A DNA stretch of 26,482 bases from an uncultured Collinsella sp. (GTDB taxonomy: Bacteria; Actinomycetota; Coriobacteriia; Coriobacteriales; Coriobacteriaceae): the NCBI GenBank assembly GCA_934654765.1, contig CAKUGX010000016.1:1-26482 (forward strand). Direction: 5' to 3'. Positions within the stretch are counted from its first letter, which is position 1; every line of letters starts with the position of its first letter. The notes under the pieces are model-generated. The model searched no databases and was not told the DNA's origin. It worked only from the letters and a program-made list of their open reading frames with translations. Shown in pieces: positions 16,323 to 23,046 of this stretch. Both the position numbers and the translations under genes were made by a program.

Positions 16323-16354
16323 TCCATCCGGGCTGCTGAGGCTGGAGGTAATAC

Positions 16355-17296
16355 ATGTCAGAATTCATTAGGCCTCAGGTTCAGGTCGAAGAGATCAACG
16401 AGACGTCTGCTCGTGTCTCCGTCGAGCCGCTCGAGCGTGGTTACGGCGATACGCTTGGAAACTCCCTTCGTCGCGTTCTTCTGTCCTCGCTCGAGGGTGC
16501 CGCCGTCGAGGCTATTCAGATCGATGGTGCGCAGCACGAGTTCATGACCATCCCTAACATGGTCGAGGATGTCACCGACATCGTCCTGAATGTCAAGGGT
16601 CTTGTCTTCAGGGCTCTCGGCACGACCGACGAGGCGACCGCCACCATCTCGGTTGACGGCCCCTGCGAGGTCACCGGTGCGGACTTCTTTATTCCGTCCG
16701 AGTTTGAGCTGGTCAACCCCGAGCAGCACATCGCTACGCTCACCGAGGGTGGCCATCTCACCATGAGCATGCGCATCGGCTATGGCCGCGGCTATGTCTC
16801 TGGCGAGGCTAACAAGCGCGACAACGATCCCATCGGTGTGATCCACGTCGACTCGCTGTACTCGCCGGTTTCCCGTTGCGCCAAGCTCGTTGAGGCTTGC
16901 CGTGTCGGTCAGCACACCGACTACGACCGCCTTGTCCTCGAGATCGAGACCAACGGCTCCATCGCCCCGCGCGACGCCGTGGTCCAGGCTGCCAATATCA
17001 TCAACCAGCATATGGCCGCCTTTATGAACCTTGCCGAGACCCCCGAGGTCGAGGAGGAGGCTTCGATCTTCGCTCCCGAGGTCACCAACGACAACGCCGA
17101 GCTGGACAAGCAGATCGAGGATCTGGACCTTTCCGTCCGTTCCTACAACTGCCTTAAGCGCGCCAGCATTCACTCGGTCCGTCAGCTCGTTGAGTTCTCG
17201 GAGAACGATCTGCTCAACATCCGTAACTTCGGTGTTAAGTCGATCGAGGAAGTGAAGGACAAGCTTGAGTCCATGGGCCTGAGCCTGAAGGCTTAA
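16355..17296 (+). CDS. rpoA: RNA polymerase alpha subunit
   Basis: Alpha starts RNA polymerase assembly and contacts UP elements and activators. The 313-residue protein has the N-terminal dimerisation domain (GNSLRRVLLSSLEGAAVEAI) and, after an acidic linker near 225-250, a C-terminal domain from about 250 with SVRSYNCLKRA. The R262 and N265 there correspond to the DNA-contacting pair in E. coli. GGAGG at 16344-16348 precedes the ATG. It lies between rpsD and rplQ, the usual order. Confidence 0.98.
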   Translation: MSEFIRPQVQVEEINETSARVSVEPLERGYGDTLGNSLRRVLLSSLEGAAVEAIQIDGAQHEFMTIPNMVEDVTDIVLNVKGLVFRALGTTDEATATISVDGPCEVTGADFFIPSEFELVNPEQHIATLTEGGHLTMSMRIGYGRGYVSGEANKRDNDPIGVIHVDSLYSPVSRCAKLVEACRVGQHTDYDRLVLEIETNGSIAPRDAVVQAANIINQHMAAFMNLAETPEVEEEASIFAPEVTNDNAELDKQIEDLDLSVRSYNCLKRASIHSVRQLVEFSENDLLNIRNFGVKSIEEVKDKLESMGLSLKA

Positions 17297-17326
17297 TGCT
17301 TCGCATATTTGAGGAGAAACTAGACC

Positions 17327-17794
17327 ATGCGTCACAACGTTAAGAAGGGCCTGAAGCTCGGCACCGATGCGAGCCACACCAAGGCCATGAAGAAGAGCCT
17401 GGCCAAGGCCCTCTTCGAGAACGACCGCATCAAGACCACCGAGACCCGCGCTAAGGCGCTGCGTTCGGTCGTCGACCCGATCATCACCTGGGCCAAGAAG
17501 GGCGACCTGCACTCTCGTCGTCTGGCCATCGCCAAACTCGGCGATAAGCAGCTCGTTGCCGAGATCTTCGACAAGGCTGCCCAGGGCATGTGGCAGGACC
17601 GCAACGGCGGTTACACCCGCATCATGAAGCTCGGTAACCGCAAGGGCGACAACGCCCCCATCGTTATCATGGAGCTCGTCACCGAGCCTTGCACGCCTAA
17701 GGCCAAGAAGGCTGCTCCGGCCCCCAAGAAGGCCGCTGCTCCCAAGAAGGTCGAGGCTGTCGAGGAGACTGCTGCCGAGGAGAGCGCTGAGTAG
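17327..17794 (+). CDS. rplQ: 50S ribosomal protein L17 with charged C-terminal tail
   Basis: L17 lies near the peptide exit tunnel. The core, about 120 residues, starts MRHNVKKGLKLGTDASHTKA and contains NDRIKTTETRAKALR. Residues 121-155 form an Ala/Lys-rich then Glu-rich tail, of the type common in actinobacterial ribosomal proteins. GAGGAG at 17311-17316 is ten bases before the ATG. A strong terminator follows, closing the ribosomal run. Confidence 0.97.
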   Translation: MRHNVKKGLKLGTDASHTKAMKKSLAKALFENDRIKTTETRAKALRSVVDPIITWAKKGDLHSRRLAIAKLGDKQLVAEIFDKAAQGMWQDRNGGYTRIMKLGNRKGDNAPIVIMELVTEPCTPKAKKAAPAPKKAAAPKKVEAVEETAAEESAE

Positions 17795-17820
17795 ACATTC
17801 CGTCTGCATAGGCTATATTC

Positions 17821-17851
17821 GAGGGGTACGTTCGCGTACCCCTCTTTTTTT
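17821..17851 (+). terminator. Strong rho-independent terminator after rplQ
   Basis: A perfect ten-pair stem, GAGGGGTACG (17821-17830) with CGTACCCCTC (17835-17844), closes a TTCG tetraloop and is followed by seven T. It ends the spc-alpha transcription unit; truA begins 36 bases further on. Confidence 0.95.
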
Positions 17852-17886
17852 GCCGCGATACCGTTGCTTGTTTGTTGGGAGCGCCC

Positions 17887-18711
17887 ATGACTGCGCCGTC
17901 TGATTTCAATTCGATTCCTGAGCTCGATGCCACGCTTGTATTCCGTGTTGCCTATGATGGCTCGTCGTATAGCGGATTTGCCGAGCAGCCGGGACAGACG
18001 ACGGTTGCTGGTGAGCTACGTCGAGCCATCGAGACGCTGCTTCGCCGCCCGATCGATCTGACGTGCGCGGGGCGTACCGATGCAGGCGTGCATGCCGTGG
18101 CTCAGTACATCAGCGTGCCCGTTACGGACGCTGAGCTCGCTTGTACGCGCCGTAGGTGGCTGCGGGCCATGGATGCCCTGCTGCCCAAAGATATCGCCAT
18201 AAACGAGGTCTACAAGGCCCGTAAAGGCTTTTCTGCACGTTTTGACGCGCGTTCCCGTACGTATACATACCGTATTGCCGATCGCGATGCGCGCCCCGTG
18301 CTGTCCCGCGGTGCCGTGTGGTGGCATCGCTATCCCTTGGATGTTGAGGCTATGTCTGCTGCCTGCCCCGCGCTGCTGGGCGAGCAGGACTTTAAAAGCT
18401 TTTGCAAGGTTGCCTCGGCCGTTGGCAAGCCCACGCATCGCTGCGTGATGCGTGCCGAGTTTGGCCATGAGGTTGCGTTTGGCGAGGACATCCTGACGTT
18501 TACCATCGAGGGCAATGCGTTTCTGCATTCGATGGTCCGTACAATCGTGGGCACGCTTGTCGAGATTGGCATGCATCGCCGTGAACCCGAGTGGATGCGC
18601 GAGGTTATCGATGCCTGCGAGCGTACTGCCGCCGGTCCCACGGCTCCTGCCTGCGGCCTTACGTTTATGGGCGTGGATTACGATCCCGCCGAGCTTGTCG
18701 TGCTCGACTAG
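17887..18711 (+). CDS. truA: tRNA pseudouridine synthase A
   Basis: TruA makes pseudouridine at positions 38-40 of the tRNA anticodon arm. The ATG at 17887 with GGGAG at 17877-17881 gives 274 residues; an in-frame TTG at 17872 has no ribosome site. The catalytic aspartate D65 lies in GRTDAGVHA (62-70). Other family segments are YDGSSYSGFAEQP near the start and FLHSMVRTIVGTLVEIG near the end. TruA commonly follows rplQ. The terminator between them suggests readthrough or an unseen weak promoter. Confidence 0.96.
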   Translation: MTAPSDFNSIPELDATLVFRVAYDGSSYSGFAEQPGQTTVAGELRRAIETLLRRPIDLTCAGRTDAGVHAVAQYISVPVTDAELACTRRRWLRAMDALLPKDIAINEVYKARKGFSARFDARSRTYTYRIADRDARPVLSRGAVWWHRYPLDVEAMSAACPALLGEQDFKSFCKVASAVGKPTHRCVMRAEFGHEVAFGEDILTFTIEGNAFLHSMVRTIVGTLVEIGMHRREPEWMREVIDACERTAAGPTAPACGLTFMGVDYDPAELVVLD

Positions 18712-18829
18712 GGGAGGGCTCGACGCGCCGTTCGTCGGCACCTGTCATCTGTGGGCTGCGCGTGTGCAACATCTGTTCTTGGCGTGCAATACAACCGGTG
18801 TCTCATTGCTTTTATTGCCGGGGTGTACC

Positions 18830-18871
18830 ATGAACCACGGTTTGATTCATTGCTGTCGAGAGGACGGATAA
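18830..18871 (+). other. Possible 13-codon upstream ORF before the glycosyltransferase gene
   Basis: ATG at 18830 opens MNHGLIHCCREDG and stops at 18869-18871, one base before the TTG start of the next gene. GGGG at 18820-18823 is a weak ribosome site. It could be a leader peptide that couples translation to the poor TTG start, or chance. The remaining spacer after truA shows no clear promoter. Confidence 0.25.
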
Positions 18872-18872
18872 T

Positions 18873-19913
18873 TTGGTTCGACGTGGCTCGCATCCGCGAC
18901 TTTCGGTGATCCTTGTGGTAGAAGGTTCGCCCAGCTATGCGATGCGTGCGCTCGAGAGTATCCAGAACCAAGACCTCTACGATTTGCAGATTGTCGTTGT
19001 CTGCCGCGATGCTGTGCCCGGTGTGCGCCATTCGCTTCAAGTTGCTGCCGACAGGGACATCCATATTGATTTGATTGACGTCGAGGACGCGAAGCGCGGC
19101 GCTTGTCTACGTGCCGGTTTTGCTGCCTCGCGCGGCTCTCAAATCACCGCTATGAACGCCGATGAGTGGTTTGCTCCGCAGTCCCTTTCCAAGATGGTCG
19201 ATATCGCGTGCGATACTGCGGCAGACATAGTGTTCCCTACGGTGTCGCTCGACCGCTATGATGCGCATCGAGAGCGCCATTCGCGCGTCTTGGATGCTGC
19301 CTCTATTGTCATTGAAGACAAGTCTTCGATGGTGACCGGGCTGCCCCAGCTGATTTTAGGCGGCCTAGTCGTTCAGACCTCTGGCGTGATGTATAGCCGT
19401 CTGCTGTTTGAGGCATGCCTGTCACACGGCAAGGCGTACCGTACGGTTGAGTTTATGGCATATGCGCTCTCGCAGGCGCAGCGCGTCTCCGGCTGCGGCG
19501 ACGCTTGTTTCCACGCGGTGGCGCCTAAGCTTACAGATGCCTTTGATCCCACCATGTATGCTAGGGTAGCCGATGACACCCGAGCGCTCGACGAGCTTGC
19601 GGACTCACTCTCGGAAGCAGATAGCGGTGGTCGGCTCAAGCTGGCAAGCCAAAAGTTCTACTTTGCCGGACTGGTCGCCTGCATTGAGAATTTGTGTCTG
19701 AGCCCGCATGGGGTGTCGTCAATCGAGCGTTCCGCCCGCATGCGTGATATGCTCGAGGCGCCTCGAACCCGTCAGATGGTCGCCGCGCTCAAGGATAACC
19801 ATCGGGGGCTCGGTCTGTTGTTTGGGCCGATCGCCAGCGCTAAGCCCGCGCGCTGCGTGATGTGTACGCATCTGGCAGCTTTTCTTAACCGGACGGGCGC
19901 AAAAACCGCCTAA
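18873..19913 (+). CDS. Family 2-like glycosyltransferase of unknown acceptor
   Basis: The first 110 residues have the GT-A glycosyltransferase pattern: SVILVVEGSPSYAMRALESI (11-30), alternating strands and helices, and an acidic NADEWF (95-100) in the place of the sugar-nucleotide/metal site. The remaining 236 residues are unlike anything I recognise. There is no signal peptide or membrane segment. The TTG start at 18873 has AGAGGA at 18859-18864, eight bases away, and preserves the complete first strand. It stands alone between truA and argR, so its context gives no pathway. Cell-envelope glycosylation is a guess. Codon use is less biased than its ribosomal neighbours. Confidence 0.7.
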   Translation: MVRRGSHPRLSVILVVEGSPSYAMRALESIQNQDLYDLQIVVVCRDAVPGVRHSLQVAADRDIHIDLIDVEDAKRGACLRAGFAASRGSQITAMNADEWFAPQSLSKMVDIACDTAADIVFPTVSLDRYDAHRERHSRVLDAASIVIEDKSSMVTGLPQLILGGLVVQTSGVMYSRLLFEACLSHGKAYRTVEFMAYALSQAQRVSGCGDACFHAVAPKLTDAFDPTMYARVADDTRALDELADSLSEADSGGRLKLASQKFYFAGLVACIENLCLSPHGVSSIERSARMRDMLEAPRTRQMVAALKDNHRGLGLLFGPIASAKPARCVMCTHLAAFLNRTGAKTA

Positions 19914-19924
19914 ACGGCTCATTA

Positions 19925-19952
19925 CGAAACAAACTTGCATAGAATTGTTTCG
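19925..19952. promoter_or_regulatory. Eight-base inverted repeat upstream of argR
   Basis: CGAAACAA (19925-19932) and TTGTTTCG (19945-19952) are perfectly complementary with twelve bases between. The enclosed ACTTGCATAGAA is AT-rich and includes TAGAAT (19940-19945), a possible -10. This may be an operator or a short hairpin after the upstream gene; no T-run follows. Confidence 0.4.
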
Positions 19953-19997
19953 AAATGCGTTCTTATACACAAAAGCCTTCAAATAGCGTTAAACTAT

Positions 19998-20012
19998 TCA
20001 ATCACTGATTGA
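19998..20012. promoter_or_regulatory. 15-base palindrome, candidate ArgR operator
   Basis: TCAATCA-C-TGATTGA is a perfect palindrome about a central base, ending 33 bases before the argR start. It resembles the AT-rich dyads (ARG boxes) that ArgR binds, and ArgR commonly controls its own gene. Similarity to any defined ARG-box consensus is only loose. Confidence 0.4.
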
Positions 20013-20045
20013 TTGTCTCCGCCATCTTTTGGAGAGAGGGTTTGT

Positions 20046-20483
20046 ATGGCTAAAAAACGCAATGGGCGCCAGGATGCCATTAGAGATATTGTGCGCAATA
20101 AGGATGTCCGCACGCAGCGCGTGCTGGTTGATGAGCTCCGCGCTATGGGCTTTGATTGCACGCAGGCGACTGTCTCTCGCGATATTGCCGATATGGGGCT
20201 GCGTAAGCTCCCCGAGGGCATCTATGTTCTGGCAGAGGACCTGCACCTGCAGCGTATGGTTTCCGAGCTCGTAACGGGCGTTCTGCGTACCGATAATCTG
20301 GTTATGATCAAGGCTCAGCCTGGCACGGCTTCCGGCATCGCCGCCGCCGTTGATGCGGCAGAGTTGCCCGATGTGCTTGGCTCGCTTGCCGGCAACGATA
20401 CGATTTTGGTTATTGCCCAGACGGCCGAGGACGGCGAGCGCCTCGAGGCGCTGATCAATAAGCTGAGCAATTCTCGCAAGTAG
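20046..20483 (+). CDS. argR: Arginine repressor ArgR
   Basis: ArgR is an arginine-sensing DNA-binding hexamer. The ATG at 20046 with AGAGAGG at 20033-20039 gives 145 residues, a normal length. A longer reading from 20013 has no ribosome site. The N-terminal winged helix includes TQATVSRDIADMGLRK, and the C-terminal arginine-binding domain shows GTASGIAAAVD and LAGNDTILVI. No arginine biosynthesis genes are adjacent, so it acts in trans. Two dyads lie upstream and a clear terminator follows. Confidence 0.96.
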   Translation: MAKKRNGRQDAIRDIVRNKDVRTQRVLVDELRAMGFDCTQATVSRDIADMGLRKLPEGIYVLAEDLHLQRMVSELVTGVLRTDNLVMIKAQPGTASGIAAAVDAAELPDVLGSLAGNDTILVIAQTAEDGERLEALINKLSNSRK

Positions 20484-20532
20484 GCGTGCGGGTCGTGCGC
20501 TCGGCACTGCGTGCGCTTACATAGCGGCTTGT

Positions 20533-20565
20533 AAGGGGTATCGACGTTGGTCGGTACCCCTTTTT
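20533..20565 (+). terminator. Rho-independent terminator after argR
   Basis: AGGGGTATCGAC (20534-20545) pairs with GTCGGTACCCCT (20550-20561), one G-U pair included, around a GTTG loop, followed by a T-run to 20565. Confidence 0.92.
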
Positions 20566-20605
20566 GTTTGCCGGTATAAAGACCGCCCACCAGGTCGCTT
20601 CAAAC

Positions 20606-20645
20606 TAAAAGGCCCCGAGCAGTTCAATAAGCTGCTCGGGGCCTT
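20606..20645 (-). terminator. Rho-independent terminator of the penicillin-binding protein gene
   Basis: A 14-pair stem, 20609-20622 with 20632-20645 (core GGCCCCGAGCAG), has a nine-base loop. On the reverse strand it is followed by TTTTAGTTT. It lies about 20 bases beyond the stop of the reverse-strand gene and back to back with the argR terminator. Confidence 0.9.
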
Positions 20646-20667
20646 GTTGGCTTTAGTCGCGTACTTC

Positions 20668-22884
20668 TTAGCCGACCGTATCGTCAGGCGTGGGCGAGGG
20701 GTCGGGAGTGGGCGTAGGCGTAGGCGTGCCGCCATCGCCGCCGGTCGAACCACCAGTGGAGCCGCCCGTCGAGCCACCAGTGGAGCCGCCCGTCGAGCCA
20801 CCGGTCGTACCGGTGCCGCCGGTGGTGTCGCCGCCCGTGGTCTCGGTGGTCGTGGTCGTCGTGGTAGTCGTTGTGGTGGTTTCCTCTTCCTCTTCCTCTT
20901 CGTCCTTGTCGTCGTTCTCCGACTTCTTGGTGTTGTTGGTGCCGTAGAACTTCCAGACGCTGTTGTTCTTGTAGGTGGGCGCCGTTCCGGTCGCAAACTC
21001 CTCGCGCTCGGTACCGGTCAGAACGGTGTTCATAAACCGCTTAAAGACAGGCAGGTTGGTGCTGTCGCCCAGCAGGTCCGTGCCGTACTTTTGGATGGGG
21101 ATCTCGCCCGCGGAATAGCCGGTCCACAGGGCGCACGCCAGCTGCGGGGTATAGCCGCAGAACCACAGGTTGGTGGTGTTGTCGGTGGTGCCCGTCTTGC
21201 CGGCATAGGGCTGGTTGACACTCAGGGCGCCGGCAGCACCCGTACCGCTGCCCTTCATGACGCCGGACAGAACATCGGTGACCGCGGCGGCCTCGCCCTC
21301 GGTAAGCACCTGTGAGGGATTGTCGGTGTGCTGGTACAGCACCGAACCGGTACGAGAGTCAATCTCGGTGATGGCGATCGGCTGGCGATAGTAGCCGCCG
21401 TTGGCAAACGTCGCGTAGGCGGCGGCCATCTCGAGTGGCGAGATCGAGCCGGTGCCGAGCGTCATGACGGGAACGTCCTCGATGTTGTCCTTGGCGGGGT
21501 CGATGCCGAGCTTTTTGACGAGCGAGATGATCTTGCTGTTGCCGACGGCTTCCGCCACCTGGATGTAGCCGGTGTTGGAGGAGTATGCCGTCGCCTGCTT
21601 AAGCGTGATGTTGCCGTAGCTCTGGTTGGCGTAATTTTGGACCTCGGTCGTGGTGCCCTTGGCCTTGAGCGGCGAGTTGCAGTTGAGGGTGACGTTGGGG
21701 TTCATGCCGTTTTGGATGGCAGTTGCCAGCGTAAAGGCCTTAAAGGTGGAGCCGACGGGACGCTTGGCCGTGGCATGGTTTACGTGGTTCTCGTCGGCGT
21801 TGTAGTCGTAGCCGCCCACCATGCACTTGATGTAGCCGGTCTTGGGGTCGACGACGACCATGCCCATGTCCAGGCCGTCAAGCGAGAGCGTGTCGAGCTG
21901 CTCGCGGACGGCATTCTCTGCCACCTGCTGCATCGTGGGGTCGATGGTGGTCTTGACGGTCAGGCCGCCCTTAAAGAGCACGTCGGTCGAGAACTCCTGC
22001 TCCAGCAGCTGCTTGACGTAGGAGACAAAGTAGGGCTGTGAGTACACGTCGACGCCGCTGCCCGAAATCTCGGTCACGTTAAGAGTGATGGGCTCGGCCT
22101 GCGCGGCATCGTGCTCCTCTTGCGTGATGTGGCCCAGGCGCAGCATGTTGTCGAGGACCTTGTTGCGACGGGACAGCGCCAGGTCGGGATTGACCGTGGG
22201 GTCGTACTGCGAAGGTGAGTTGGGAAGGCCGATCAGCAGCGCGGCCTCGCTCAGGGTCAGGTCGGCGGCGCTCTTGGACAGATAGGTCTCGGCCGCGGCC
22301 TCGATGCCGTAGGCGCCGTGACCGTAGTAGATTGTGTTGAGGTACATCATGAGGATCTCGTCTTTGGAGTACATGTCCTCCATCTTGATGGCGATGTAGG
22401 CCTCGCGTACCTTGCGCTCGATGGTCGAGTCGAATTGCTCCTCCTGCAGGATGGTGTTGCGCACCAGCTGCTGGGTGATCGTAGAGGCGCCCTCGTGGCC
22501 GCCGCCGAGGGTTGCCACCGCAGCACGCGCGATACCCCACAGGTCGATACCGCCGTGCTCGTAGAAGCGCTCGTCCTCGACGTCAACGGTGCCCTGCAGC
22601 ACGTAGGGGGAGACCTCGTCCTTGGTGATGGACTTGCGGTTTTGCGTGTAGAAGCTCGCGATCTTGTTGCCGTTGCAGTCGACGATCTCGGTGGGCTCGC
22701 TCACCAGATACGCGTTGGCGTCGGTGTAGTCGGGCAGATCGGACAGCCAGCGGTTGACGTTGCCGACCATGCCGATGCCAAACGCTACGCCTGCAATCAG
22801 CAGAAAGCCCAAAAACGAGAGCAGGATTATGGGCAGGGCATGCGTCTTCGAACGGCTGCGTCCCTGTCGTTGGCGAGGACCCAT
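20668..22884 (-). CDS. Class A penicillin-binding protein (transglycosylase/transpeptidase) with low-complexity tail
   Basis: This bifunctional enzyme polymerises and cross-links peptidoglycan outside the membrane. The ATG at 22884 has TGGAGGT six bases upstream (22891-22897 on the + strand), giving 738 residues. A membrane anchor lies at about 16-41. The GT51 domain has EDERFYEHGGID (catalytic E103) and GASTITQQ (132-139). The transpeptidase domain has STFK (S379, K382), SSN (435-437) and KTGTT from K563. The last 90 residues (649-738) run from an acidic block to a threonine run, to STGG repeats, to a PT-rich end. They are likely a wall-spanning or disordered tail. A terminator follows. It is divergent from the U32 gene. 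Confidence 0.96.
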   Translation of the reverse strand: MGPRQRQGRSRSKTHALPIILLSFLGFLLIAGVAFGIGMVGNVNRWLSDLPDYTDANAYLVSEPTEIVDCNGNKIASFYTQNRKSITKDEVSPYVLQGTVDVEDERFYEHGGIDLWGIARAAVATLGGGHEGASTITQQLVRNTILQEEQFDSTIERKVREAYIAIKMEDMYSKDEILMMYLNTIYYGHGAYGIEAAAETYLSKSAADLTLSEAALLIGLPNSPSQYDPTVNPDLALSRRNKVLDNMLRLGHITQEEHDAAQAEPITLNVTEISGSGVDVYSQPYFVSYVKQLLEQEFSTDVLFKGGLTVKTTIDPTMQQVAENAVREQLDTLSLDGLDMGMVVVDPKTGYIKCMVGGYDYNADENHVNHATAKRPVGSTFKAFTLATAIQNGMNPNVTLNCNSPLKAKGTTTEVQNYANQSYGNITLKQATAYSSNTGYIQVAEAVGNSKIISLVKKLGIDPAKDNIEDVPVMTLGTGSISPLEMAAAYATFANGGYYRQPIAITEIDSRTGSVLYQHTDNPSQVLTEGEAAAVTDVLSGVMKGSGTGAAGALSVNQPYAGKTGTTDNTTNLWFCGYTPQLACALWTGYSAGEIPIQKYGTDLLGDSTNLPVFKRFMNTVLTGTEREEFATGTAPTYKNNSVWKFYGTNNTKKSENDDKDEEEEEEETTTTTTTTTTTTETTGGDTTGGTGTTGGSTGGSTGGSTGGSTGGSTGGDGGTPTPTPTPDPSPTPDDTVG
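20738..20809 (-). repeat. 24-bp tandem repeat in the penicillin-binding protein tail
   Basis: Units at 20738-20761 and 20762-20785 share the core CCACCAGTGGAG with few differences, and a third, diverged unit runs to about 20809. Each encodes two STGG-type blocks on the reverse strand. Such an in-frame repeat can change copy number between strains. Confidence 0.8.
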
Positions 22885-23046
22885 ATATTGACCTCCAGGT
22901 ATGTCGTGCCGGGCGGCGGATGTGCCGTCGGGGCAGGATGGACATAAGTTATTACACGATAAACCAAACGGGGCGCGAGAGGCCTCGTGTATGCTGGAAG
23001 ACGGCATTTTTCAGAGTGAATGCATACCTTGGTAAGGAGTTTGTCG
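22885..23046. promoter_or_regulatory. Divergent spacer between the penicillin-binding protein and U32 genes
   Basis: These 162 bases must hold promoters for two divergent genes. An AT-rich patch at 22941-22964 and TATGCT at 22989-22994 are the only candidate elements. No convincing -35 boxes were found. A ribosome site for each gene is clear at its edge. Confidence 0.35.

Noticed and set aside
16358..17809. 483-residue reverse-strand open frame over rpoA and rplQ
   Set aside because: Mirror of two certain genes with no ribosome site.
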